Shown here piece after piece: positions 9,200-14,872 of a stretch of 27,816 nucleotides of DNA (positions are counted from its first letter, which is position 1; each line of letters opens with the position of its first letter). The notes under the pieces were generated by a model. The model had not been told where the DNA came from, did no database searches, and saw only the letters and a program-made list of their open reading frames with translations. Made by a program: the position numbers and the translations under genes. Source of the DNA: a virus; the IMG/VR virus record IMGVR_UViG_3300022074_000292, positions 1-27,816 of that record. One strand, written 5' to 3'.

Positions 9200-9577
9200 A
9201 TGACCCATACATACCCATTTATACCCAAAAAAAGTAGAACAAGCAACAATAAGTATTTTGCAAAAAAAACTATTGCTATGGGTTTAAAGTTTGATTCTAG
9301 ATGGGAAGCAGAAAGATGGGGACAACTTAAAGCTATGGAAAGAGCTGGTGTTGTAACAGAATTAGAACGTCAAATTAAATATGACTTATCTATTAATGAT
9401 GTTAAAATTTGTAGTTACATAGCTGATTTTAGATATTTACAACAAGAAGAAGATGGATTCTCAAGACTCATTGTAGAAGATGCAAAAGGTGTGCTGACAC
9501 CTGAGTTTAAGCTCAAAAAAAAGATGATGAAAGCTATACATAATATAGACATTCTTCTGTCTTACAAAAAAAAATGA
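9200..9577 (+). CDS. DUF1064 nuclease (PD-(D/E)xK superfamily)
   Basis: A 125-residue protein matching the DUF1064 pattern. The region around residues 28-40 (GLKFDSRWEAERWG), the Q58 region, YIADF (Asp76) and VEDAKG (Asp94-x-Lys96) form the metal-binding core of a PD-(D/E)xK nuclease. In this superfamily the closest comparisons are RecU-like or VRR-type nucleases; the substrate is probably branched or recombining DNA. The ATG at 9200 has no clear ribosome site, and the only other in-frame ATG (9278) would delete conserved residues, so 9200 is kept. The start lies twelve bases from the divergent regulator start, so its 5' end overlaps that gene's promoter and operator repeats. It precedes the recombination operon. 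Confidence 0.8.
   Translation: MTHTYPFIPKKSRTSNNKYFAKKTIAMGLKFDSRWEAERWGQLKAMERAGVVTELERQIKYDLSINDVKICSYIADFRYLQQEEDGFSRLIVEDAKGVLTPEFKLKKKMMKAIHNIDILLSYKKK
9203..9227. promoter_or_regulatory. Three phased ACCCA repeats (operator candidate)
   Basis: ACCCA occurs at 9203-9207, 9213-9217 and 9223-9227, exactly ten bases apart, so all on one face of the helix. They cover the -10 box and start point of the regulator's promoter. Tandem short repeats are the usual target of ribbon-helix-helix dimers. Confidence 0.55.
9218..9246 (-). promoter_or_regulatory. Leftward promoter of the RHH regulator
   Basis: On the complementary strand TTGCTT (9241-9246) and TATAAA (9218-9223) are separated by 17 bases. 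The predicted start is about 24 bases before the regulator's ATG. The promoter lies inside the first codons of the rightward nuclease gene. Confidence 0.5.
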
Positions 9578-9588
9578 TAGTTTAGGTA

Positions 9589-9616
9589 TTGACATTGTTG
9601 TAATGATGTCTATATT
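9589..9616 (+). promoter_or_regulatory. Promoter of the recombination operon
   Basis: TTGACA (9589-9594) and TATATT (9611-9616) with a 16-base spacer holding the operator-like GTAATGATGTC (9600-9610). It reads into the coiled-coil, recombinase, SSB-like and helicase genes, and its transcript would start after the ATG at 9603. Confidence 0.75.
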
Positions 9617-9656
9617 AACCCTTGCAAGTAGAAATTTAAACGAAAGTGAGGTTAGT

Positions 9657-10091
9657 ATGGAACAGAATTTCTATGACATGAGTGATCACGAACTTTTACA
9701 GGCAAAGTTGTCTATAAAACGTGATATTGATCGCCACAAGAAGAGAATGGAAGAGCTTAACGGCTATCTTAATGAAAGATACTTTGGTATTGCTCGTGAT
9801 GATTTGCAGAGACAAGGCAAAGATTTCGGTACAACCACAGTATTTTCTGATCAGGAAGATAAAGTTAAGGTTTCCATTGCTAAAAAAGTAACATGGGATC
9901 AGCAAGCACTTCGTGATGCGTTCGATAGTATGAACTCTGATGATGCTAGACACTATGCAAAAGTCACATACTCTGTTGACGAGAGGAAGTATACAAATGC
10001 TCCTCCAGCTATAGTAGAAAAGCTTCAACCAGCTAGGACTGTCGAGCAAGGTACGATTAATGTTGATCTTGTACAAACAGAGGAGGCTTAA
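9657..10091 (+). CDS. Coiled-coil protein of the recombination operon
   Basis: Encodes 144 residues from the ATG at 9657, supported by GTGAGG just upstream and by a promoter at 9589-9616 whose transcript would begin after the upstream in-frame ATG at 9603. The first 50 residues form a likely coiled coil (DHELLQAKLSIKRDIDRHKK, then KRMEELNGYLNERY); the rest is mixed alpha/beta (KVKVSIAKKVTWDQQALRDA). I do not recognise a named enzyme. It resembles the small host-nuclease-inhibitor or Gp157-like helical proteins often seen ahead of phage recombinases, but this is weak. It is the first gene of the operon, followed directly by the Sak4-like ATPase. Confidence 0.75.
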   Translation: MEQNFYDMSDHELLQAKLSIKRDIDRHKKRMEELNGYLNERYFGIARDDLQRQGKDFGTTTVFSDQEDKVKVSIAKKVTWDQQALRDAFDSMNSDDARHYAKVTYSVDERKYTNAPPAIVEKLQPARTVEQGTINVDLVQTEEA

Positions 10092-10955
10092 TTGGCTTTA
10101 GAAATAATAACTGCCGAACAACGTATGGCAGAAAAACGAGGTCATAAGATAGTCATCTGTGGTCAAAGTGGTGTGGGCAAGACAACTCTTGCCCGAACCC
10201 TTGATCCTGATAAGACTTTATTTATTGATCTTGAGGCAGGTGATACTGCCATTAAGGATTTTCCTATTGATGTGATACGTCCAAAGACATGGCAAGAGTG
10301 TCGTGATTTTGTGTGTTACATCGGTGGTATAAATCCATCTCTGTCAAGAGAGCCATATGATGCCATTCATTATGAAAGAGTGATGCAGGAATTTGGAGAC
10401 AAACTTGTGCGAATGAATAAGTACGATACTATTTTTGTTGATAGTATTACTGTCGCAGGTCGTTTGTGCTTTCAATACTGTATGTCTCATCCCGATAATA
10501 TTACAGAAAGATCAGGTAAAGTAGATACTCGTTCTGCCTATGGTATGCACGGAAGGGAAATGATGGCATGGCTAACTCATTTACAACATATTAGAGATAA
10601 GAATGTCATATTAGTCGGCATACTTGACTCTAAGGTAGATGACTATGGTCGAACCAACTACGAGTTACAAATCGAAGGCTCTAAGACTGCACGAGAACTA
10701 CCAGGCATCGTTGATGAAGTTATTACAATGACAGTCATGGGTGGTACAGATGGAGTGCAACCATATAGAGCTTTTGTTTGTCAAACTCTAAACGAATGGG
10801 GTTACCCAGCTAAAGACAGATCTGGAAAACTTAATGTGGTTGAGGAGCCACATCTAGGCAAGCTTGTCCAAAAGTTAAACGGATCAATAGAGAAAAAGGA
10901 TTTAACATTCGTTAATCCACAATCACAACCAACACAGGAAGGAGAAGTACAGTGA
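10092..10955 (+). CDS. Sak4-like RecA-fold ATPase (single-strand annealing recombinase)
   Basis: Encodes 287 residues. Walker A is GQSGVGKTT (residues 24-32) and Walker B is TIFVDS with Asp117, on a RecA-type core (LFIDLEAGD; VILVGILDSKVDDYG; ELPGIVDEVITM). This matches the AAA_24/Sak4 family, phage recombinases that promote annealing of single-stranded DNA and usually need a phage SSB partner. The start is a TTG at 10092 placed five bases after a full AGGAGG; the first ATG would be residue 12. The stop overlaps the GTG of the next gene, an SSB-like protein, which is the expected partner. An ATP-dependent replication accessory factor is the alternative. Confidence 0.88.
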   Translation: MALEIITAEQRMAEKRGHKIVICGQSGVGKTTLARTLDPDKTLFIDLEAGDTAIKDFPIDVIRPKTWQECRDFVCYIGGINPSLSREPYDAIHYERVMQEFGDKLVRMNKYDTIFVDSITVAGRLCFQYCMSHPDNITERSGKVDTRSAYGMHGREMMAWLTHLQHIRDKNVILVGILDSKVDDYGRTNYELQIEGSKTARELPGIVDEVITMTVMGGTDGVQPYRAFVCQTLNEWGYPAKDRSGKLNVVEEPHLGKLVQKLNGSIEKKDLTFVNPQSQPTQEGEVQ

Positions 10956-11551
10956 TTGATTTAAATAATATTGAAAGTGGGGGTGGTTCTGATTTTGAAC
11001 TTATTCCTGATAGCACTATTGTAAGAGCAATTATTACTATCAAACCTAATGCAGTGACTATGCCTGAATTTAGTAATACACCTATATTTAAGGCTTCACA
11101 AAGCACGTCAGCTAAGTGGCTTGAGGTTGAATATACCATCATAGGTGGTCAATTCGATAAACGTAAGTTTTGGCAAAATCATTTTTTTGATGGTGATGCT
11201 AAAGACGATAGTGGTGTATCTAAGTCCAAAAAGATTGGATTGCAGTGGTTAAAGTCTGTGGTTGAAAGCCACAATAATATCTCTGCTTTAGATGCTTCAG
11301 CACAAGCTCAAGCAGTTAGGCAAATCGATATGCAGAAAGGTGGAGTTGCATCCATCAATGGCATGAATGTTTGTGTCAAGATCGGCATTGAGAAATCAAA
11401 CGATCCTATGTATTCTGATAAGAATAGATGTAAGATCATCTTAACTCAAGGCATGGAAGGATACATTCCCAATGGTTCTGCACCAACTGTTACACCATCA
11501 CAACCACAGACACCACAAGCAAGTGGTACTGTACCTGATTGGGCTAGGTAA
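10952..11551 (+). CDS. Putative single-stranded DNA-binding protein
   Basis: Encodes 199 residues from a GTG start (GTGA overlap with the Sak4-like gene), with GGAGAAG upstream. The N-terminal two thirds look like an OB-fold type domain (TIVRAIITIKPNAV; WLEVEYTIIGGQFDKRKFW; NGMNVCVKIGIEKSNDP). A flexible Pro/Gln/Thr tail follows, ending in PDWAR. This layout is common in phage proteins next to Sak4-like recombinases (DUF669-like). It would coat single-stranded DNA and load the recombinase. It lacks the acidic IPF tail of cellular SSB; such a tail is found on the small protein at 13887 instead. The SSB function is inference from layout and neighbourhood. Confidence 0.72.
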   Translation: MIDLNNIESGGGSDFELIPDSTIVRAIITIKPNAVTMPEFSNTPIFKASQSTSAKWLEVEYTIIGGQFDKRKFWQNHFFDGDAKDDSGVSKSKKIGLQWLKSVVESHNNISALDASAQAQAVRQIDMQKGGVASINGMNVCVKIGIEKSNDPMYSDKNRCKIILTQGMEGYIPNGSAPTVTPSQPQTPQASGTVPDWAR

Positions 11552-11559
11552 TGATGGCA

Positions 11560-11631
11560 GGCATAGCAAGGGCTAACTGACCTTAGTCTACTTGCAAGTC
11601 GCTTGGGTAGTGCGATGCCCTAAAACTACCC
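11560..11631 (+). promoter_or_regulatory. Candidate structured RNA leader with pseudoknot
   Basis: This lies in the 105-base gap before the helicase gene. Seen directly: GGCAT (11560-11564) pairs with ATGCC (11615-11619); nested inside are GCAAG/CTTGC (11566-11570 with 11591-11595) and CTAA/TTAG (11573-11576 with 11583-11586). Separately, GGGTAGT (11605-11611) pairs with ACTACCC (11625-11631). The last stem crosses the first, so both together would form an H-type pseudoknot. It ends 25 bases before the helicase ATG. No family is recognised; a translation control element is one reading. Confidence 0.4.
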
Positions 11632-11656
11632 ACCATTTATAGCCAATGAGGGAAAG

Positions 11657-13339
11657 ATGATTTTAAGACCATATCAAGAGATAGCAGTACAAGATGCTTC
11701 TAATGCTTTAGACAAGCATAAGAATACGATTGTTGTTGCACCAACGGGTGCAGGAAAAACAATTATGCTATCTGCATTGATTGGCAAACGATACAAAAAA
11801 GGCAAAAAGATTTTAGTATTGCAACACCGAGACGAGCTTGTTGGACAGAACAAAAACAAATTCTCTCGTGTTAATCCAAAAATATCTACGTCTATCGTAG
11901 ATGCTTCAGAAAAAAATTGGGATGGTAGCACAGTATTTAGTATGGTGCAGACACTATCGAGACCGAACAATTTGGATAATATGTCCAAAGTAGACATGAT
12001 GGTAATAGATGAAAGTCATCATGCAATAGCCGATACATACATGAGAATTATCAATAAGGTTAAGGAAGCCAATGAGTCCGTAGAGATTGTTGGCTTTACT
12101 GCTACACCTAATCGTGGAGACAGAAAAGGTCTCAAGGGTGTGTTCAATAACTGCTCTCATCAGATTGAAATAGCCAACCTTATACGAGAGGGTTTCCTTG
12201 TACCACCGAAGACATTCGTGATTGATGTCGGGGTACAGAAAGATTTACAAAATGTTCGTAAAACTGTGTCAGATTTTGACATGGGACAAGTCGAGCAGAT
12301 TATGAACAAACGTGCCATCAACGAGAAGATTGTTGAAGAGTGGCAGGAAAAAGCAGGTAGTAGAAAGACAGTTATATTCTGTAGCACAGTTAATCATGCA
12401 CAAGATTTATGTGATGAGTTTAGAAGATCGGAAATCCGTGCAGAGATTGTAACGGGTGAAACACCATCAGCAGACAGAAAACAAATACTACATGATCTTG
12501 AACATAGTGACGTACAAGTTGTAGTCAATGTTGCAGTATTAACAGAAGGCTTTGATGCTCCACCTGTTAGTTGTATTGTGCTTACAAGACCATGCTCATA
12601 CAAATCTACAATGGTGCAGATGATTGGTCGTGGACTACGAACAATAGATCCAGAAGAGCATCCAAACGTAATTAAGAAGGACTGTATTGTATTAGACTTC
12701 GGAACAAGTGTCTTGACACATGGATCGTTGGATGAGGGTGTTGATCTCGATGGTAAAGAAAAGATGCAACAAGGATCAGGACCTGAGAAAGTTTGTCCTA
12801 ATTGTAAGTGTCTTATACCATTAAGTGTTCGTGTTTGTCCTATGTGTGGACATGAGATTGAAATGCAGGCTAAAGAACTGCTTGAGACATTTGACATGAC
12901 AGAGGTTGATCTTATTGACAGATCACCATTTAGATGGATTGATTTATTCAATAATGGCAGGTGTATGTCAGCTAGTGGATTTAATGGATTTGGTTTAGTA
13001 GCACATTTAGATGACGTTTCCGTAGCATTAGTCAAACGTACAAGAGGTAAACTTAGAGTTGTGGGCATTGGAACCAAAGAACAAGCTTTGGCTTCTGCTG
13101 ACGATTTTTTAAGGCAAATAGAAGATAGTGATGGAGCCAAGAAAGGTAAGAGATGGTTAAATCAAGGTATGACAGATAGACAAAGAGAAGCTTTGGCAAG
13201 AGAGAACAAGATCGTAAGTCAATTGGATCTTAGTTTTAGTAAATATAAAGCGGCGTGTTGGTTGAATTATTTGTGGAACAAGAAACAAATAGATGGCAAG
13301 GTTTTAGATTATTACGAAGGAGATGAGAATGGAGCGTAG
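11657..13339 (+). CDS. SF2 DEAD/DEAH-type helicase with C-terminal zinc ribbon
   Basis: A 560-residue ATP-dependent DNA helicase or translocase. Motifs in order: RPYQ near the start; APTGAGKT (Walker A, residues 28-35); DESHH (motif II, 118-122); GFTATPNR (motif III); the second RecA domain with TEGFDAP and QMIGRGLRT (motifs V and VI); then a CPNC...CPMCGHE four-cysteine zinc ribbon near residue 385, and a C-terminal region of unknown role. It belongs to the UvsW/RAD25/type-III-restriction-like group used by phages for fork reversal and branch migration. The ATG follows GAGGGAAAG. It sits between the recombinase/SSB pair and the exonuclease. The end overlaps the next gene by eleven bases. Confidence 0.93.
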   Translation: MILRPYQEIAVQDASNALDKHKNTIVVAPTGAGKTIMLSALIGKRYKKGKKILVLQHRDELVGQNKNKFSRVNPKISTSIVDASEKNWDGSTVFSMVQTLSRPNNLDNMSKVDMMVIDESHHAIADTYMRIINKVKEANESVEIVGFTATPNRGDRKGLKGVFNNCSHQIEIANLIREGFLVPPKTFVIDVGVQKDLQNVRKTVSDFDMGQVEQIMNKRAINEKIVEEWQEKAGSRKTVIFCSTVNHAQDLCDEFRRSEIRAEIVTGETPSADRKQILHDLEHSDVQVVVNVAVLTEGFDAPPVSCIVLTRPCSYKSTMVQMIGRGLRTIDPEEHPNVIKKDCIVLDFGTSVLTHGSLDEGVDLDGKEKMQQGSGPEKVCPNCKCLIPLSVRVCPMCGHEIEMQAKELLETFDMTEVDLIDRSPFRWIDLFNNGRCMSASGFNGFGLVAHLDDVSVALVKRTRGKLRVVGIGTKEQALASADDFLRQIEDSDGAKKGKRWLNQGMTDRQREALARENKIVSQLDLSFSKYKAACWLNYLWNKKQIDGKVLDYYEGDENGA

Positions 13340-13646
13340 TGAAGCATTAAAAAAAGCTGAAGAGTTGATTAATGGATCAAGAGCAAGAACATATGGAGAT
13401 GCTTTTGAAACACATGAATCTATGGCTAAAATTATGAACGTATTGCTTGCACATAAACTAAAATTAGATCTTACATTTGAAGATATGTACAAGTTTTTTA
13501 TAGTTGGGAAATTAGTAAGAGATAGAAATAATGCCGAAAAGAAAATAAAACATATGGACAATCCCATAGATGTGATTGGATTCGCTGCTTTGTGGGCAGA
13601 GGGTAAAAGTCAAGCTGATCAAGGCACAAAAAATGGCAAAAATTAA
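13329..13646 (+). CDS. DUF6378-family phage protein
   Basis: Encodes 105 residues. The start at 13329 is preferred over the ATG at 13323 because AAGGAG (13317-13322) would touch the latter but is correctly spaced from the former. Conserved features of the DUF6378 type are present: an N-terminal helix with ELINGSRARTYGDAFETH, and a C-terminal LVRDRNNAEKKIKHMDNPID-type helix ending in VIGFAAL. The family is common in phages next to nucleotide- or DNA-metabolism genes; its helical pattern suggests a MazG-like relative, but no activity is shown. It overlaps the helicase at the 5' end and the next gene at the 3' end. Confidence 0.75.
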   Translation: MERSEALKKAEELINGSRARTYGDAFETHESMAKIMNVLLAHKLKLDLTFEDMYKFFIVGKLVRDRNNAEKKIKHMDNPIDVIGFAALWAEGKSQADQGTKNGKN

Positions 13647-13926
13647 CGTGAATTATCAACTCAATATGAAGTCTAAAAGTAGTGAAGAGTATGTTCGTGA
13701 AGGTAAAATAGTGATACCAATTTTTTTAGATCAAGATAATGATCATGTCTTAGATCACATTGATACATATATTGAGAAAGCTATTGAAGACATAGAAGAT
13801 GAGTTGTTAGGTGGCACTATAGTGGCTGAGTTTTTAGGAACCAGTCATTATTTTGATTTTATAGTAATGGAAGAAGGAGATAAAAGATGGACGAACCTAG
13901 CTCTGGGAACAGACACAGTACACTAA
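13633..13926 (+). CDS. Small acidic phage protein, unknown function
   Basis: Encodes 97 residues from the ATG at 13633, which overlaps the upstream gene end by 14 bases; the earlier in-frame ATG at 13576 lies deep in that gene and gives an unlikely N terminus. The AAGG upstream is weak. The sequence has two strands (KINVNYQLN; KIVIPIFLDQ), an acidic helix (YIEKAIEDIEDELL) and another strand (FDFIVMEEGD), suggesting a compact alpha/beta fold. I do not recognise a family. It lies within the recombination operon with overlaps on both sides, so it probably shares its expression. Confidence 0.6.
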   Translation: MAKINVNYQLNMKSKSSEEYVREGKIVIPIFLDQDNDHVLDHIDTYIEKAIEDIEDELLGGTIVAEFLGTSHYFDFIVMEEGDKRWTNLALGTDTVH

Positions 13927-14102
13927 AAAAACTTTCCGAACAATTTGCAAAAATAGGTTGGGATAAAAAATTGCTACATTTGACACAGGACGATGCTCTT
14001 GCCATAATTGATGCCATTCAATCAGCTAATGGAGTCAGCAGTGGCGTTCTCGACCTTAATCCAAACTCAAACATACTCGAAGATGACGAAATACCCTTTT
14101 AA
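13887..14102 (+). CDS. Small protein with SSB-type acidic C-terminal tail
   Basis: Encodes 71 residues; the ATG follows GGAGATAAAAG, a strong ribosome site, even though it lies inside the end of the previous gene. The N-terminal half is a short helical domain (LKKLSEQFAKIGWDKKLLHL, then TQDDALAIIDAIQ). The rest is Asn/Ser-rich and ends in LEDDEIPF. Bacterial SSB proteins end in an acidic tip of the form DDDIPF, which recruits partner enzymes. Here the tip is on a protein too short for an OB fold, while the SSB-like protein of the operon lacks it. Whether it binds SSB partners is inference. The stop is one base from the exonuclease start. Confidence 0.72.
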   Translation: MDEPSSGNRHSTLKKLSEQFAKIGWDKKLLHLTQDDALAIIDAIQSANGVSSGVLDLNPNSNILEDDEIPF

Positions 14103-14103
14103 G

Positions 14104-14811
14104 ATGTTAGAGCAAGAAATATCAAATATAATAGATAAAGCTATTGTTGATCGGAACAAAAAGGTCAAGAAAAGAACTTACATTGGTGCTTCTACTTTAG
14201 GAGATTCCTGTTCTCGTAAGATACAATATCGTTACATGGGTCAGCCAATTGATGACAATCGGGATTTTGATGCCAAGACCTTGCGTATATTTCAGTTTGG
14301 TCACGAGATAGAATTTAGTGTAGCTGGGTGGCTTAGACAAGCTGGTTTTGATCTACGAGTGGAGGACAAAAATGGCGAACAATTTGGTTTCAGTATAGCA
14401 GAAGGTGAAGTCAAAGGTCATATAGATGGTGTTATATGTAACGGACCTTTGGAAACACAGTATCCTATGTTATGGGAATGCAAGTCAGCCAATGATAAAA
14501 AGTTTAAAGAGTTTCAAACAAAAGGTGTATCAATAGCAAATCCTGTGTATGCAGCACAGGTTGCTTTGTATCAAGCCTATATGCAATTAACAGACAATCC
14601 GTGTTTGTTCACAGTATTAAATAAAAATACAAGTGAGATATATTATGAGCTTATACCTTTTAACAAAGCTTTGGCACAAGAGGTTAGTGATAAGGCTGTA
14701 TTAATATTAGAAGCCACAAAAGCAAATGAGATGTTGCCAAGATTAGCACAGTCTCGTGATTATTTTGCTTGTAAGTTTTGTGAGTTTCAAGATAGTTGTT
14801 GGAGTGTTTAA
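14104..14811 (+). CDS. Cas4/RecB-like exonuclease with predicted Fe-S cluster
   Basis: Encodes 235 residues from the ATG at 14104, one base after the preceding stop (TAAGATG, reinitiation); an in-frame ATG at 14083 is the alternative. PD-(D/E)xK nuclease residues are GHIDG (Asp108) and WECKS (Glu125-x-Lys127), followed by QVALYQAYMQL, the conserved helix of the RecB-like group. One cysteine near the N terminus (C36) and three at the C terminus (C223, C226, C232) have the Cas4/AddB arrangement that holds a 4Fe-4S cluster. It would resect DNA ends to make single strands for the Sak4-like recombinase. There is no CRISPR array or cas1 here, so a CRISPR role is not supported. Confidence 0.87.
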   Translation: MLEQEISNIIDKAIVDRNKKVKKRTYIGASTLGDSCSRKIQYRYMGQPIDDNRDFDAKTLRIFQFGHEIEFSVAGWLRQAGFDLRVEDKNGEQFGFSIAEGEVKGHIDGVICNGPLETQYPMLWECKSANDKKFKEFQTKGVSIANPVYAAQVALYQAYMQLTDNPCLFTVLNKNTSEIYYELIPFNKALAQEVSDKAVLILEATKANEMLPRLAQSRDYFACKFCEFQDSCWSV

Positions 14812-14812
14812 A

Positions 14813-14842
14813 TATGAGGGAGAAGGTAGCATCCCCCTCATA
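14813..14842 (+). promoter_or_regulatory. Stem-loop between exonuclease and primase-helicase genes
   Basis: TATGAGGG (14813-14820) pairs with CCCTCATA (14835-14842), an eight-base-pair stem with a 14-base loop. It begins immediately after the exonuclease stop. No U-rich tail follows, so it is not an intrinsic terminator; it could stabilise an mRNA end or be a processing site. Confidence 0.45.
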
Positions 14843-14872
14843 CACTTCAGCCAATGAAGCAGGGGTAGTATA

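Noticed and set aside
9603-9656. Upstream ATG at 9603 as start of the coiled-coil gene
   Set aside because: It falls within the -10 region/start area of the promoter at 9589, while the ATG at 9657 has a proper ribosome site.
12394-13140. 248-codon leftward frame opposite the helicase gene
   Set aside because: Shadow of the well-supported SF2 helicase; Ser/Cys-rich nonsense composition and no ribosome site.
14104-14811. Cas4-like gene as sign of a CRISPR system
   Set aside because: No repeat array, cas1 or cas2 seen; phage Cas4/RecB-like nucleases commonly serve recombination.
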